Shown here: positions 1-10,430 of the stretch, in pieces
How positions within the stretch are numbered: position 1 is the first letter of the stretch
How the letters are laid out: the number at the start of each line of letters is the position of its first letter
Source: Chelonobacter oris
Lineage (GTDB): Bacteria > Pseudomonadota > Gammaproteobacteria > Enterobacterales > Pasteurellaceae
NCBI RefSeq assembly: GCF_000772535.1
Contig: NZ_JSUM01000002.1
Coordinates: forward strand, 1 to 64,000
Direction of reading: 5' to 3'
DNA: 64,000 nucleotides
The notes under the pieces: generated by a model
Database searches by the model: none
What the model was told of the DNA's origin: nothing
The model's input: the letters and a program-made list of their open reading frames with translations, nothing else
Translations under genes and position numbers: made by a program

Positions 1-92
1 TCACGCTTATGCAAAAAAGATAAAACGAACAATTGATAAATTAAAAAATCATATGAATAATACAACTCAACCGCTATCAAGGATGCCGCAAC

Positions 93-1055
93 ATGAATCA
101 CATCAAGGAAAACATACTTAACCCGCACAGCATGAGCGAAGAGGAGATGCTGGCAAGAATTGCGTGGTTTTACTATCACGATAATCTGACCCAAAGTGAA
201 ATCGGCAAGCGGCTGGATATTCCCCGCTTAAAAGTGTCACGCTTACTGGAAAAAGGCCGTCAAATCGGATTAATAAAAGTACAAATCAATTCTCGTTTTA
301 AAGGATGTTTGGAACTGGAAGAGGCGCTGCAACAATTTTTCGGTTTAAAGCACATTCGGGTACTCCCGGCACTTGAGCAACATGAAATCAACACAAGATT
401 AGGAATCGGCGCTTCACAAATGCTGATGTCTCTGATGCGCCCCAATCAACTGCTTGCGATTGGCTTTGGTGAAACCATTATGCAAACCATCAAGTACAGC
501 AATGAATTTATCACCCATAACCAATTAAAATTAATCACGCTTTCCGGTGGTGTCGGCCCATATATGAAAGGGATCGGCGAGTTGGACGGCTCTTGCAGCA
601 TCAGCATTATTCCGGCGCCGTTAAGAGCGTCCTCGATCGAAGCCGCCAAATTATTCAAACGGGAAGCCTGTGTCAGGGATATTATGCTGGCGGCCGAAGC
701 CGCCGACCTTGCAATCGTCGGGATCGGCTCAACGCAACAAAAAGGCCAAGCAACCCTGCTCCGTTCCGGCTATATCAATGAAGACAGCCAACAGGATTTA
801 CGTAATAAAGGTGCGATAGGCGATATTTTAGGTTACTTCATGCGCCAAGACGGATCTATTCAAGCGGATATTCCGCTGCACGACGAATTAATCAGCGTTC
901 CATTGGAAAAACTGGTGAAGATTCCAACGGTTATCGGCATTGCCGGTGGGGAAAATAAAGTCGATGCGATTTTAAGTGCACTAAAAGGAAAATATATCAA
1001 TTCACTGGTAACGGAAGAAATAACGGCAAGAATGATACTCGCAAAAATAGTGTAG
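93..1055 (+). CDS. lsrR: LsrR, SorC/DeoR-family transcriptional repressor of AI-2 uptake
   Basis: A 320-residue regulator that in E. coli represses the lsr operon until phospho-AI-2 binds. The helix-turn-helix is at about residues 33-55 ([20 protein letters not shown]), followed by the sugar-binding SorC domain to the end. Long stretches match my memory of E. coli LsrR, such as [33 protein letters not shown] and GIAGGENK. The start at 93 has an AAGGA box at 79-83. LsrK follows after 29 bases, the usual lsrR-lsrK pairing. The lsrACDBFG transporter genes would normally be divergent and so lie left of base 1; they are not visible. Confidence 0.93.
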   Translation: MNHIKENILNPHSMSEEEMLARIAWFYYHDNLTQSEIGKRLDIPRLKVSRLLEKGRQIGLIKVQINSRFKGCLELEEALQQFFGLKHIRVLPALEQHEINTRLGIGASQMLMSLMRPNQLLAIGFGETIMQTIKYSNEFITHNQLKLITLSGGVGPYMKGIGELDGSCSISIIPAPLRASSIEAAKLFKREACVRDIMLAAEAADLAIVGIGSTQQKGQATLLRSGYINEDSQQDLRNKGAIGDILGYFMRQDGSIQADIPLHDELISVPLEKLVKIPTVIGIAGGENKVDAILSALKGKYINSLVTEEITARMILAKIV

Positions 1056-1084
1056 TGACCAATCACAATCACAGGAGAAGTTAA

Positions 1085-2659
1085 ATGGAAAATAAACCCG
1101 CATATCTGATGGCACTCGATGCAGGTACCGGAAGTATAAGAGCCGTTATTTTCGATTTGGACGGAAATCAGATCTGCTCTGCACAAAAAGAGTGGACCCA
1201 TTTAGCTGATCCTCAAATACCCGGTGCGATGGATTTTGATTTGCAAACCAACTGGCGATTAGCCTGCGAATGTATTAAATCATCGATTCGAAACGCACAA
1301 CTGGACGAAAAGCAAATCATTGCAATATCAACCTGTTCAATGCGCGAAGGTATCGTACTTTATGACGATAAAAAACAGCCCGTTTGGGCATGCGGTAACG
1401 TCGATGCCCGTGCCGTAGAAGAAGTGCGGTATCTTAAAGCGATCAACAACCGCACTTTTGAAAAACAGGTGTATGAGATATCAGGGCAAACTTTAGCACT
1501 GAGTGCCATTCCCCGTCTTTTATGGCTTGCCAAACACCGACCCGCACTTTACAGTCGAGTGTGTTCAATCAGCATGATCAGTGACTGGCTCGCCTTCATG
1601 CTGAGCGGCGAACTGGCGACCGAACCGTCCAATTCCGGAACAACGGGAATACTGAATTTAAGCACCCGAAACTGGCAACCCGACTTGTTGGAAACGGCAG
1701 GCCTAAACCCCGCTATTTTACCGAAAATAAAAGAAACCGGCACGGTATTGGGCAAAGTAACGCATGAAGTTGCGGCATTGACCGGTTTGTCAACGGCAAC
1801 GACTGTCGTTGTCGGCGGCGGAGACGTACAGCTGGGTTGTCTCGGGCTAGGCATTACGGAAGCCTCACAGGCTGCAATTATCGGCGGCACTTTCTGGCAG
1901 CAAATCGTTAATTTACCGTATGCGACAACGGATCCGGACATGAATATCCGTGTCAATCCCCACGTTATACCGCCGCTGGTACAGGCCGAATCGATCAGCT
2001 TCTTCACCGGATTGACTATGCGCTGGTTCAGAGATGCTTTTTGTGAAGCGGAAAAAAACCTTGCCGCACAGCTGGGCATCGACACTTATACCCTGCTGGA
2101 ACAAATGGCGGCTCGGGTTCCGGTCGGTTCAAACGATATCGTCCCTATTTTCTCCGATGCCATGCATTTTAAATCTTGGTACCACGCCTCACCGTCGTTT
2201 ATCAATTTATCGATTAATCCCGATAAATGCAACAAAGCTGCCCTGTTCAGGGCATTGGAAGAAAACGCCGCCATTGTTTCCTCCTGCAATCTGGATCAGG
2301 TAGAACAATTTTCTGCGGTAAAACTGAATTCGATCGTCTTTGCCGGCGGCGGCTCAAAAGGCCGCCTTTGGAGCCAAATTTTATCGGATGTTACCGGATT
2401 GACCGTCAACATTCCGGTTGTCAAAGAAGCAACCGCACTGGGCTGCGCCATCGCCGCCGGCGTTGGCGCCGGCGTCTACTCTTCATTGGCTGAGGCCGGT
2501 AAAAAATTGGTTAAATTTGAACGGCAACACCGGCCGGATGCTGCAAACCATGCCCTTTATCAGGAACATAAAAAGAAATGGATTGAAATTTACCACCAAC
2601 AGTTGCGGCTTGTCGATTCCAACCTCACCACATCACTCTGGAAAGCGCCGGGGCTATAA
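1085..2659 (+). CDS. lsrK: LsrK, autoinducer-2 kinase
   Basis: A cytoplasmic FGGY-family kinase of 524 residues. It phosphorylates imported AI-2 (4,5-dihydroxy-2,3-pentanedione), which traps it inside the cell and creates the LsrR inducer. The FGGY phosphate-binding motif [13 protein letters not shown] starts at residue 12, and the C-terminal ATP-binding motif [11 protein letters not shown] is present. Segments such as [25 protein letters not shown] and [15 protein letters not shown] match LsrK rather than xylulokinase or glycerol kinase. An AGGAG box precedes the start. It is probably co-transcribed with lsrR, and a hairpin at 2667-2694 follows. Confidence 0.93.
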   Translation: MENKPAYLMALDAGTGSIRAVIFDLDGNQICSAQKEWTHLADPQIPGAMDFDLQTNWRLACECIKSSIRNAQLDEKQIIAISTCSMREGIVLYDDKKQPVWACGNVDARAVEEVRYLKAINNRTFEKQVYEISGQTLALSAIPRLLWLAKHRPALYSRVCSISMISDWLAFMLSGELATEPSNSGTTGILNLSTRNWQPDLLETAGLNPAILPKIKETGTVLGKVTHEVAALTGLSTATTVVVGGGDVQLGCLGLGITEASQAAIIGGTFWQQIVNLPYATTDPDMNIRVNPHVIPPLVQAESISFFTGLTMRWFRDAFCEAEKNLAAQLGIDTYTLLEQMAARVPVGSNDIVPIFSDAMHFKSWYHASPSFINLSINPDKCNKAALFRALEENAAIVSSCNLDQVEQFSAVKLNSIVFAGGGSKGRLWSQILSDVTGLTVNIPVVKEATALGCAIAAGVGAGVYSSLAEAGKKLVKFERQHRPDAANHALYQEHKKKWIEIYHQQLRLVDSNLTTSLWKAPGL

Positions 2660-2666
2660 CATTCTA

Positions 2667-2694
2667 ATCCCGGTTGACATAACGGAACCGGGAT
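2667..2694 (+). terminator. Probable terminator of lsrRK
   Basis: Perfect 9-bp stem ATCCCGGTT / AACCGGGAT with a 10-base loop, starting 7 bases after the lsrK stop. The following U tract is poor (ATTTCCCC), so termination may be incomplete or partly factor-dependent. Confidence 0.55.
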
Positions 2695-2803
2695 ATTTCC
2701 CCGCACAATAACGTCTAATTTATATCATCTGATTATTTTACTTTTTCTCAAAAATTTGTAGTATAACGCTATACATCATCACATTGGACATAGGAGCACA
2801 TTC

Positions 2804-3637
2804 ATGTGCCAACTACTCGGAATGAATTGCAACACGCCGACCGATATTGTTTTCTCGTTTGAGGGATTTCGTTGTCGCGGCGGCTTGACCGATTCGCACG
2901 CAGACGGCTTCGGGATCGGTTTTTTTGAAGACAAGGGCGTGCGCCTGTTTCATGACGATAAAGCCAGTGCTACGTCGCCGGTCGCAGATTTAGTGCGTAA
3001 CTATCCGATTCAGTCAAAAAATGTGATCGCCCATATCCGCAAGGCAACGCAAGGGCGGATTTTGCTTGCCAACACGCATCCGTTCATGCGTGAAATGTGG
3101 GGGCAATACTGGCTGTTTGCCCATAACGGCAATTTGAAAAACTTCAATCCGGCGAAAGGGCAATACTACCGTCCGGTCGGTAATACCGATTCGGAAACCG
3201 CCTTTTGTTACCTGATGGAAACCTTACGTCAAAAATTTGATCATGCGCCGAACATTACACAAATTTTTGCCGAAGTGGATCATATTGCACAGGAATTACG
3301 CCGATACGGTCTGCTCAATTTTCTGTTGTCAAACGGAGAATGGCTGATTGCGCACACCGGTTCTTTGCTGCATTACATTGTGCGCAAAGCGCCTTTCGGC
3401 GAGGCAAAACTGGTCGATGATGATGTACGGATTGATTTTGCTTCGGTGACCACGCCGAACGATCGGGTGGCGGTGATAGCAACCCTCCCCTTAACCGATA
3501 ACGAGAATTGGCATCAACTGGCGGTCAACGAATTAACCTTGTTTCAGGACGGGGAAATTTTATTGCGCCGCACTCCGAATAATCCCTATTATCCGAGCGA
3601 AATCGAAGGGCTGGACATGGCTCGTCAAGCGCTGTAA
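2804..3637 (+). CDS. yafJ: YafJ-type class II glutamine amidotransferase
   Basis: A 277-residue protein beginning Met-Cys-Gln. Removal of Met would expose Cys2, the N-terminal nucleophile of the class II (Ntn) glutaminase domain. Family features visible are the early HADGFGIGFF segment, the NVIAHIRKAT strand, LANTHPF, FAHNGNL, and the GNTDSE motif near the middle. The protein is only the glutaminase domain, as in E. coli YafJ; the synthase partner and acceptor substrate are not known for this family. SprT follows 10 bases after its stop, so the two are probably co-transcribed. The symbol is by family resemblance. Confidence 0.85.
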   Translation: MCQLLGMNCNTPTDIVFSFEGFRCRGGLTDSHADGFGIGFFEDKGVRLFHDDKASATSPVADLVRNYPIQSKNVIAHIRKATQGRILLANTHPFMREMWGQYWLFAHNGNLKNFNPAKGQYYRPVGNTDSETAFCYLMETLRQKFDHAPNITQIFAEVDHIAQELRRYGLLNFLLSNGEWLIAHTGSLLHYIVRKAPFGEAKLVDDDVRIDFASVTTPNDRVAVIATLPLTDNENWHQLAVNELTLFQDGEILLRRTPNNPYYPSEIEGLDMARQAL

Positions 3638-3646
3638 ACCGCACTT

Positions 3647-4159
3647 ATGCCTGCCCTTTCCCTTGACGATCAGCAACGGCTGCGCCATCTGACCATTCAG
3701 ATCGCACGCCGCCTGCGCAGCTGTCTGGATCTTGCCGAACGGCATTTTAACCGCACTTTTATCGTGCCGGACTTTAATTTTAGGCTGCGTGGTCTAAAAG
3801 CCGGCGTCGCCTACCTGCAACAAAATGAAATTCGCCTGAACCGCACTTTACTGCTGGAAAACAGTGACGCCTTCTTGCAACAAGTTGTGCCGCACGAATT
3901 GGCGCATTTGCTGGTTTATCAGATCTACGGCCGAGTGAAACCGCACGGCAAAGAGTGGCGGTTCGTGATGGCGCAATTATTCCGTCTGCCTGCCGATACT
4001 TGCCACCAATTCGACATTCAAAATGTGCAAGGCAATACCGTCGCCTACCGCTGTGACTGCCAAACTCACCAACTCAGCTTGCGTCGGCACAATAATATCG
4101 TGAAAAACAAAGTGCGGTATCACTGCCGCTTGTGTAAAACACTGCTGGTAGCGGGATAA
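3647..4159 (+). CDS. sprT: SprT family zinc metalloprotease-like protein
   Basis: A cytoplasmic protein of 170 residues, near the usual SprT length. The zinc-protease motif HELAH is at residues 83-87, with a further family segment [11 protein letters not shown] downstream. The C-terminal part has a CDC pair and a CRLC pair, expected to form the SprT zinc ribbon. Bacterial SprT is poorly characterised; eukaryotic relatives (Spartan) degrade DNA-protein crosslinks. The gene begins just after yafJ. Confidence 0.85.
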   Translation: MPALSLDDQQRLRHLTIQIARRLRSCLDLAERHFNRTFIVPDFNFRLRGLKAGVAYLQQNEIRLNRTLLLENSDAFLQQVVPHELAHLLVYQIYGRVKPHGKEWRFVMAQLFRLPADTCHQFDIQNVQGNTVAYRCDCQTHQLSLRRHNNIVKNKVRYHCRLCKTLLVAG

Positions 4160-4170
4160 CTCGGTTTTAA

Positions 4171-4371
4171 TTTTACGGTCTTGATCGCAAAAAAAGTCCG
4201 ACGTTAGAAAGTAGGCGGAAAGAAAATATTGCTCAAACTGTATTTGCCCCCTATTTAAATGTCAGCAAAAACATCGTTTCTGATTGGAAGCGAGGTGCAA
4301 AAAAGCCTAGTAGAACCGCACTTAAACTTCTCATCTTAGTGCAACAAACGGGCATTGCCGCCATTGCCTGA
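4171..4371 (+). pseudogene. Remnant of a HigA-like XRE antitoxin gene
   Basis: Conceptual translation from 4216 gives RKENIAQTVFAPYLNVSK, then about 33 residues ending at the TGA at 4369-4371 (NIVSDWKRGAKKPSRTALKL, then an LVQQTGIAAIA tail). This looks like the C-terminal helix-turn-helix half of RelE/HigB-partner antitoxins. In the same frame there is a stop at 4168-4170 and no ATG, so the N-terminal half and start are missing. No toxin gene lies beside it. A DNA uptake signal (4315-4323) falls inside the frame, consistent with replacement of this locus by transformation. Confidence 0.6.
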
Positions 4372-4378
4372 ACCGTGT

Positions 4379-5287
4379 CTACTTCCGTTTTGCCCGAGGA
4401 TGGGCTGCATCATACACATCCGCCAAATGTTTGAAGTCAAGGTGAGTATAAATTTGGGTGGTGGATAAATTGGAATGCCCCAACAGCTCTTGTACCGCTC
4501 TTAAATCAGAACTGGATTCCAACATATGGGTGGCGAAAGAATGGCGTAACTTGTGCGGGTTCAAATGGGTCGGCAGCCCTTGCCGTTGCCCCCAAACCTC
4601 CATGCGTTTTTGGATCGCACGGTGGCTGATGCGCTTTCCCCGCTGGCTGACGAATAACGCATCGTCTTCTGGATTAAATAAAATCCGCACCGACAGCCAC
4701 TTTTGCACCGCCTGTGCGGCAAATCGCCCGTAAGGCAAGATCCGTTCTTTGTTGCCTTTGCCGATGACGCGCAGTTCACGGGTGCGGCTTTGTAAATCCT
4801 GCACATTCAATTGCTGTAACTCGTTCAAGCGCAAACCGGCGCTGTACATTAATTCCATCATCGCCAAATCTCGCAGATCGATCGGTTCTTTGCTTTGACT
4901 GTCGAGCAACTGTCCGACCTGTTCCGCTTCGATATTTTTTGGCAGTCGCTTAGCCTGCTTAGGCGCCGACACCGCCGTTGCCGGATTAACGTCAATAACA
5001 CCTTGCCCCAACAAATAATTTAAAAACCCACGCAAGCCGGACAAACGCAGAGCCAGACTTTTGGCATTTAATCCCTGTTGCCGACTGACAGCCAGAATAT
5101 AGCGCACCACACTGGCATCGACTTGGCGCCAGTTCTCGATTTCCTGCGCTTGCAGGATCATAATGATTTGCGCTAATTGATGCCGATAGTTCGTGAGCGT
5201 ATGCTCGCTTAAGCGCCGCTCAATCCGCAGAAAATTCCAATATCCCTGTAGCGGCTGCGAAAGTGCGGTTTCTGCTGTCATCTCCAT
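4379..5287 (-). CDS. xerC: XerC site-specific tyrosine recombinase
   Basis: A 302-residue integrase-family recombinase that acts with XerD at dif to resolve chromosome dimers. The N-terminal SAM-like core-binding domain covers about residues 10-95. The catalytic set is visible: R153 (in AGLRLNE), K177, H245 and R248 (HKLRH), H271 (LGHS) and the nucleophile Y280 (IYTH). It is the last gene of dapF-DUF484-xerC, the order found in gamma-proteobacteria, with 3 bases between it and the DUF484 gene. It could start at the first Met or at Met3. Confidence 0.93.
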   Translation of the reverse strand: MEMTAETALSQPLQGYWNFLRIERRLSEHTLTNYRHQLAQIIMILQAQEIENWRQVDASVVRYILAVSRQQGLNAKSLALRLSGLRGFLNYLLGQGVIDVNPATAVSAPKQAKRLPKNIEAEQVGQLLDSQSKEPIDLRDLAMMELMYSAGLRLNELQQLNVQDLQSRTRELRVIGKGNKERILPYGRFAAQAVQKWLSVRILFNPEDDALFVSQRGKRISHRAIQKRMEVWGQRQGLPTHLNPHKLRHSFATHMLESSSDLRAVQELLGHSNLSTTQIYTHLDFKHLADVYDAAHPRAKRK

Positions 5288-5290
5288 TTA

Positions 5291-5986
5291 TTACAGTTTC
5301 TCGATCAGCCAGTGATCCAAATGCTGTTCTACCATTTCGGCCAATTGATGTAAAAACGACGTTTCCTGATTGCGATGAAAATGGCGTTCGTCTTTGGCGG
5401 CAAAAACCAGCACTGCGGTGTAAGGATGGCGCGATTTCCGTTTGCCGAGCAGACAGAACGCCACGGATCCCAACGGAAAATCCTGCGGTAAGAACATCAA
5501 AGTTTTTTCACGGTGAGTGAGTATGCCCAAATAGTGCCGCTGTAATCCAAAACGTTCCAGACGAATAATCTCAAAAGCGGTTCGATCCAACCAATGTGCC
5601 GCCGGAATTTCGGCACTTTCCAGCCAACTGTCGCGGAACAGCAATACCGTTCCTTTTTGCAGCCCAAGTGCGGTTGTCCACTCTTGCAACACATTTAGGC
5701 CGTCACTAAACTGTTTCGCTTGAGTAAACTGCTGCTGTAACGGCAACAAACTGAAAAACATGCGTTCATTATGTTCGGCCATTTTATGGATTTTATCCAG
5801 CTCAAGCTGCTGGCGCCGTAGTTGATCTCGTTGTCGCTGCAATTTGGCTTCAACCAGCGACAAAATACCTTTCTCCGAATGGGTGACTTGCAGCTCGTCC
5901 AATAAATGCGGGTGGTGCTGAAAAAAATCGGGGTGCTGCTGCAAATATTCCGCAACCGCACTTGCCGTTACCGCTTCACTCATCAA
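5291..5986 (-). CDS. DUF484 family protein (GAF-like)
   Basis: A 231-residue protein in the conserved slot between dapF and xerC, where DUF484 proteins sit. The N-terminus has the family pattern VAEYLQQHPDFFQHHPHLL. A charged, probably coiled-coil segment follows (about residues 45-80, LQRQRDQLRRQQLELDKIH), then a GAF-like domain. No function is established; linkage to xerC is conserved but its meaning is unknown. It lies 6 bases after the dapF stop. Confidence 0.85.
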   Translation of the reverse strand: MMSEAVTASAVAEYLQQHPDFFQHHPHLLDELQVTHSEKGILSLVEAKLQRQRDQLRRQQLELDKIHKMAEHNERMFFSLLPLQQQFTQAKQFSDGLNVLQEWTTALGLQKGTVLLFRDSWLESAEIPAAHWLDRTAFEIIRLERFGLQRHYLGILTHREKTLMFLPQDFPLGSVAFCLLGKRKSRHPYTAVLVFAAKDERHFHRNQETSFLHQLAEMVEQHLDHWLIEKL

Positions 5987-5992
5987 ATTCTC

Positions 5993-6817
5993 CTATAAAC
6001 GAATATAACCGTCGAACAGATGGGTGGCGTCACCGGTCATAAATAGTGGCCGCCCCTCCCCCTGCCATTCGATGAATAATTTACCGCCGGGCAATTCAAC
6101 CTCGACACGATTGTCCAACGTGCCCTGCATAATACCGACCGCCACCGCAGCACAGGCGCCGCTGCCGCAGGCTTGGGTTTCGCCGGCGCCGCGTTCAAAC
6201 ACGCGCAATTTAATGTATTGACGGCTGATGATCTGCATAAAACCGATATTGGCACGTTCCGGGAAGCGTTCGTGACTTTCCAATAATGCGCCCAGCCGTT
6301 GCACCGGTGCCGTCGCCACGTCATCAACGGTCAAGACGCAATGCGGATTGCCCATCGAAACCACGCCGCACAGCACCGTTTCCAGATCGGTGCGCAAAAT
6401 ATAATTTTTTTCAAATTTATTGGCGCTAAACGGCACTTTCGCCGGCTCCCAAACCGGTTCGCCCATATTCACCCGAATTTGCTCGTCGTCTTTAATGCTC
6501 AACACCATTTTGCCTTTGGCGGTACTGACCTTAATCTCTTTTTTATTGGTCAGTCCTTTCAGCTGTACAAAACGGGCGAAACAGCGTGCGCCGTTGCCGC
6601 ATTGCGCCACTTCGCTGCCATCGGCATTAAAAATACGGTAATGAAAATCCATCTCCGGATCATAAGGCGGCTCAACCAGTAACAGCTGATCAAAGCCGAC
6701 ACCGCGATGGCGATCGGCTAAACGGCGAATGGTTCCCTCCGGGAAATAAACGTTTTGCGTGATGCCGTCCACCACCATAAAATCGTTTCCCAAGCCGTGC
6801 ATTTTTGAAAATTGCAT
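5993..6817 (-). CDS. dapF: DapF, diaminopimelate epimerase
   Basis: A 274-residue enzyme that converts LL- to meso-diaminopimelate for lysine and peptidoglycan synthesis. Both active-site cysteines are present: C73 in the QCGNGARC motif and the second in ACGSGACA near the C-terminus. I chose the Met of [13 protein letters not shown] as start, because AAGGAT lies just upstream on the minus strand. An upstream in-frame Met at 6850 would add 11 residues not typical of the family. It heads the dapF-DUF484-xerC operon. Confidence 0.94.
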   Translation of the reverse strand: MQFSKMHGLGNDFMVVDGITQNVYFPEGTIRRLADRHRGVGFDQLLLVEPPYDPEMDFHYRIFNADGSEVAQCGNGARCFARFVQLKGLTNKKEIKVSTAKGKMVLSIKDDEQIRVNMGEPVWEPAKVPFSANKFEKNYILRTDLETVLCGVVSMGNPHCVLTVDDVATAPVQRLGALLESHERFPERANIGFMQIISRQYIKLRVFERGAGETQACGSGACAAVAVGIMQGTLDNRVEVELPGGKLFIEWQGEGRPLFMTGDATHLFDGYIRL

Positions 6818-6952
6818 TTTACTATCCTTAAATTCTAAGCATATCGGCATTATAGAGCGAAGCCTGCGGAATGTCTAAACGGATTGTCGGGGTTTAAGAA
6901 AAAAGCCGATTGTGATAGCATTTGCGAGAGTTTTCTTCGTATGGAAGTCATG

Positions 6953-7186
6953 ATGGACTATCTGAAAAAATTACAGAGGATGCGTATCGACGGCATCGGC
7001 TGCTTTGTGACGGTGATTGCCGTTTTCTTGTTCGCATTACCGACCGAGCAGATAATGGATTATCTGACCGCACTTGGTGCATGGCTCAATGCCGGCACTA
7101 CCGTCGGTATTTTCGCACCGGCTTGTTTGCCGGTCTTCGTCAGTACATTATGTTACTGGATTTATTACCGGCTCAAAAACGGATAA
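6953..7186 (+). CDS. Small two-helix membrane protein of unknown function
   Basis: About 78 residues from the ATG at 6953 (MDYLKKLQRMRIDG). Two hydrophobic segments are seen: GCFVTVIAVFLFALP, and a C-terminal one around GIFAPACLPVFVSTLCYWIYY. GGAAG lies 5 bases before this ATG; an in-frame start at 6884 would give 100 residues without a good ribosome-binding site. It ends 3 bases before tdk, so it is probably co-transcribed with it. I do not recognise the family. Confidence 0.5.
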   Translation: MDYLKKLQRMRIDGIGCFVTVIAVFLFALPTEQIMDYLTALGAWLNAGTTVGIFAPACLPVFVSTLCYWIYYRLKNG

Positions 7187-7189
7187 AAA

Positions 7190-7768
7190 ATGGCAAAACT
7201 CTATTTTTATTATTCATCGATGAATGCCGGAAAATCCACCACTTTGCTGCAATCGTCCTATAACTATCGGGAACGGCAAATGAACACGCTGGTTTATACC
7301 GCCGCTATCGATGATCGTTTCGGCACTGCCAAAGTCACATCGCGTATCGGCATCAGCCAAGAGGCATTGGTGTTCACTGCTGAGACGGATTTGTATCGGC
7401 AAATCAAACACCAGATTCAACAGCAGCCGCTACACTGTATTTTAGTTGACGAAGCCCAATTTTTAACCAAAGCACAAGTCTACCAGCTTAGTGATGTAGT
7501 CGATAAACTACACATTCCGGTACTTTGCTACGGGCTGCGCACCGATTTTCAGGGCGAATTGTTTGAAGGCAGTCAATACCTATTGGCATGGGCGGATCAA
7601 CTGGAAGAGCTGAAAACAATTTGTTATTGCGGCCGCAAAGCCAATTTTGTATTACGCCTGAATGCGGACGGCGAGGCGGTTCAGGCCGGTGAGCAGATCC
7701 AAATCGGCGGCAACGACAGCTATCTTTCCGTTTGCCGCCGACATTACAAAGCACGGTTGAAAAAATAA
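7190..7768 (+). CDS. tdk: Thymidine kinase, type II
   Basis: A 192-residue enzyme that phosphorylates thymidine to dTMP for pyrimidine salvage. The P-loop is at residues 10-17 (MNAGKST), the Walker B-like ILVDEAQFL is in the middle, and the lasso region has [14 protein letters not shown]. Cysteines in CYC and a C-terminal CRRH are in the positions of the structural zinc site. The length is typical of bacterial type II enzymes. Confidence 0.94.
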   Translation: MAKLYFYYSSMNAGKSTTLLQSSYNYRERQMNTLVYTAAIDDRFGTAKVTSRIGISQEALVFTAETDLYRQIKHQIQQQPLHCILVDEAQFLTKAQVYQLSDVVDKLHIPVLCYGLRTDFQGELFEGSQYLLAWADQLEELKTICYCGRKANFVLRLNADGEAVQAGEQIQIGGNDSYLSVCRRHYKARLKK

Positions 7769-7777
7769 CCGACAAAA

Positions 7778-7797
7778 AACCCACCTTGCGGTGGGTT
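7778..7797 (-). terminator. Rho-independent terminator of pfkA
   Basis: Stem AACCCACC / GGTGGGTT with a 4-base loop between the converging tdk and pfkA genes. On the minus strand it is followed by a run of six T, so it is oriented for pfkA. It may also stop tdk transcripts, though the U tract on that side is weak. Confidence 0.85.
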
Positions 7798-7818
7798 CAC
7801 GATTTGATCTGCCTGAAA

Positions 7819-8784
7819 TTAATACAATTTACGTGACGTTTCAAACCAATCGGCTTTGAACGGACGCTTCATATTGGTAATGGCATCAATAATGTCATGG
7901 TGTACCAATTTTTCGTTTTGAATGCCGATACAACGTCCGCCGATACCTTGTTTCAACAATTCGATCGCATAAACTCCCATACGGGAAGCCAGAATACGGT
8001 CGAAGGCACAAGGCGCGCCGCCGCGTTGAACATGACCGAGTACCGTCGCACGCGTTTCCAGTTTAACCCGATCTTCGATTTCTTTCGCCAGTTCATTCAC
8101 ATCACAGATATATTCGGTAATCGCAATAATAGAATGGCGCTTCCCTTTCTGAAAACCGTATTCCACTTTTTTAATCAGAGCTTCACGTTCAAACGGGCGC
8201 TCCGGCACCACGATAAATTCACAACCGCCTGCAATCGCTGCGCCCAATGTCAAATCGCCGCAGTGGCGCCCCATGATTTCGACAATCGAAACCCGTTGGT
8301 GCGAACTTGAGGTGTCACGCAAACGGTCGATCGCTTCCAATGCGGTTTCAAGTGCGGTCTGATAACCGATGGTATAATCGGTTCCGGCGACATCATTATC
8401 AATCGTTCCCGGAATGCCGATACACGGGAAGCCGTATTCTTCGGTGATTAATTTAGCGCCCATATACGAGCCGTCGCCGCCGATAACCACCAGCGAATCA
8501 ATTTCGTGTTGGCGCAGATTTTCCACCGCTTTGGCGCGCACCGCCGGATCTTTAAATTCAGGAAAGCGGGCTGAACCGAGAAACGTGCCGCCGCGGCTGA
8601 TCACATCGGAGACAGAAAAACGTTCTAATCTCTTGATATTATTATTATATAATCCTAAATAACCGTCATATACGCCGTAGACTTCCATGCCTTCAAACAG
8701 TGCCGCCCGAACAACACCGCGAATGGCTGCATTCATGCCCGGCGCATCGCCGCCACTCGTTAATACCGCAACTTTTTTTACCAT
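7819..8784 (-). CDS. pfkA: PfkA, ATP-dependent 6-phosphofructokinase
   Basis: The committed step of glycolysis, fructose 6-phosphate to fructose 1,6-bisphosphate; 321 residues, the usual bacterial length. The ATP-site motif [16 protein letters not shown] is at the N-terminus. [11 protein letters not shown] and [10 protein letters not shown] (with catalytic TIDND), the substrate segment [10 protein letters not shown], and [15 protein letters not shown] are all intact. The fieF gene lies upstream on the same strand, as in E. coli, but 165 bases away, so pfkA probably has its own promoter. Confidence 0.96.
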   Translation of the reverse strand: MVKKVAVLTSGGDAPGMNAAIRGVVRAALFEGMEVYGVYDGYLGLYNNNIKRLERFSVSDVISRGGTFLGSARFPEFKDPAVRAKAVENLRQHEIDSLVVIGGDGSYMGAKLITEEYGFPCIGIPGTIDNDVAGTDYTIGYQTALETALEAIDRLRDTSSSHQRVSIVEIMGRHCGDLTLGAAIAGGCEFIVVPERPFEREALIKKVEYGFQKGKRHSIIAITEYICDVNELAKEIEDRVKLETRATVLGHVQRGGAPCAFDRILASRMGVYAIELLKQGIGGRCIGIQNEKLVHHDIIDAITNMKRPFKADWFETSRKLY

Positions 8785-8949
8785 GCTGAGTTACCTTCCA
8801 TTTAATTTTGATTGAAAAATAAATTTGTGTGTAGGGTACACGATCCCTTATTCAGTCTCTATAGAAAAATGTTTTTTTCGTTATATTTTTCTCGTCTTTT
8901 AACATTTTACCTATTTTATGTTTCGATTTTATGACAAACTCAAAACACT

Positions 8950-9849
8950 TTATTGTTGCTGCAATCCAAGCTCTTGCTGCACCACCGAGGTCGGCTCCTG
9001 ATGGATAATAATATCCGACATCGGAAAAGCCAGCAACAGGCGGTTTTCCAAGTTATCGGTAATCTGATGCGCTTTCCACAGCGGTAAATTATCGTCCAAT
9101 TCCAAATGCAGTTGGATAAAACGAATCGCCCCCGATCGGCGGGTGCGCAAATCATGAATACCGATAATGTCCTGCTGGCCGGAGACGATTTGCCAGATGG
9201 TTTCTATCTCGTCCTCCGGCAAAGTGCGGTCAAGCAGGAGTTGTATCGCATCGAACAGCATTTTCAGGGCACTGCTTAAAATATACAGTGAAATCAATAA
9301 GGCGAAGATACCGTCGGCATAGACATAGCCGAATGCGCTTAAGCCTAACGAAGCCAAAACCGCAACATTCATCAGTAAATCGGTTTCATAATGCAGTTTG
9401 TCGGCGCGAATGGCAGGGCTTTGTGTTTTGCCGATGACATAATGTTGATAGCGGATCAACATAAAGGTCAACAGTAGGGTTATCAGTGTCACCGTAATGC
9501 CGATTGAGGCGGATTGAATCGGTTGCGGATTGATGAGCCGCTCGATGCCGTGCAACAGCAGAAAAATCGCCGATCCGGAAATAAAAGCGCCCTGAATCAG
9601 GGTCGCCAACGATTCCGCTTTGCCATGCCCGAAAGAGTGGTTATCGTCCGCCGGCATTAAGGAAAAACGCAAAATAATCATGCTGGTAAATGAAGCGAGC
9701 AGATCGAGCAGCGAATCGGTAATCGAGGCAAGCATCGCCACCGAACCGGTCTGCCACCACGCAATTCCTTTTATCACAATCAATAAAAGTGCGGTACAGA
9801 CTGCCAATATTGATGCACGCCGCACCAGTCGACCATATTTTTCATACAT
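8950..9849 (-). CDS. fieF: FieF/YiiP-type cation diffusion facilitator
   Basis: An inner-membrane Zn/Fe-proton antiporter of 299 residues with six hydrophobic segments and a cytoplasmic C-terminal domain. The transport-site ligands match FieF numbering exactly: D45 and D49 (SITDSLLDL) in TM2 and H153 and D157 (LHYETD) in TM5. The HSFGHGKAE loop after TM2 is also typical. The gene lies 14 bases downstream of the lipoprotein gene, so yaaA, the lipoprotein gene and fieF form a likely operon. Confidence 0.93.
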   Translation of the reverse strand: MYEKYGRLVRRASILAVCTALLLIVIKGIAWWQTGSVAMLASITDSLLDLLASFTSMIILRFSLMPADDNHSFGHGKAESLATLIQGAFISGSAIFLLLHGIERLINPQPIQSASIGITVTLITLLLTFMLIRYQHYVIGKTQSPAIRADKLHYETDLLMNVAVLASLGLSAFGYVYADGIFALLISLYILSSALKMLFDAIQLLLDRTLPEDEIETIWQIVSGQQDIIGIHDLRTRRSGAIRFIQLHLELDDNLPLWKAHQITDNLENRLLLAFPMSDIIIHQEPTSVVQQELGLQQQ

Positions 9850-9863
9850 GATGTGCTACCTGA

Positions 9864-10421
9864 TTAGCTGCATTGCCACAACCACGGCTGTTGTTGCAGG
9901 TGTTGGCGATACTGACGGGCGGCAGGATAGATTATTTTGGCAAGAAATGCCGTTTCCGCATTGGGCGACTGTTTTTTGCCGTTCACGCCATAACTGTATT
10001 GGAATTCCAGAAAGCCGCAATCCGCAATATTTTTTCCCTTGGTTACTTCCACCCCCCAATAAGCAAACTGTCGGCTTGGGCGGTAAATCACGGTGGAATA
10101 TAAAGTTTTATCGTCAATCGTTAATTCGGCCAGTGTATCGGCACTCTGCCGGTAGCTACGTTGGCGCAGTGATAAGCGTTGCGACAAACTGAGATTGTGC
10201 CTGTTTCGGTCAAAAAACAGCGTCACTTTTTCCCTTGAGGCGCTATCGCCGTTCGGGTTATAGATATATCTGACCATTTCCGTCAAATCGGCGGTTTTCG
10301 CTAGGGCAAACGTCTTGCCGTTAAAAGCAATCTGTTCGGTTGCCTGAAAAGATGGGGTTTGCTTGACACTGCAACCGACCGACAACAGCGACAGCACTAA
10401 TATGAAAAACCTTGTCATCAC
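9864..10421 (-). CDS. Predicted lipoprotein of unknown function
   Basis: A 185-residue protein. The first 17 residues form a type II signal with lipobox SVGC (Cys17 if the first Met is used, Cys16 if translation starts at the second). The mature part has no domain I recognise and is rich in Arg, Gln and Tyr. It is packed between yaaA (9 bases) and fieF (14 bases) and is probably translated from the same mRNA. Whether it is linked to metal or peroxide stress, as the neighbours suggest, is only inference. Confidence 0.75.
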   Translation of the reverse strand: MMTRFFILVLSLLSVGCSVKQTPSFQATEQIAFNGKTFALAKTADLTEMVRYIYNPNGDSASREKVTLFFDRNRHNLSLSQRLSLRQRSYRQSADTLAELTIDDKTLYSTVIYRPSRQFAYWGVEVTKGKNIADCGFLEFQYSYGVNGKKQSPNAETAFLAKIIYPAARQYRQHLQQQPWLWQCS

Positions 10422-10430
10422 ACCGTCCCG

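Noticed and set aside
4160-4378. Complete toxin-antitoxin pair
   Set aside because: Only the antitoxin tail is present; no toxin frame lies next to it.
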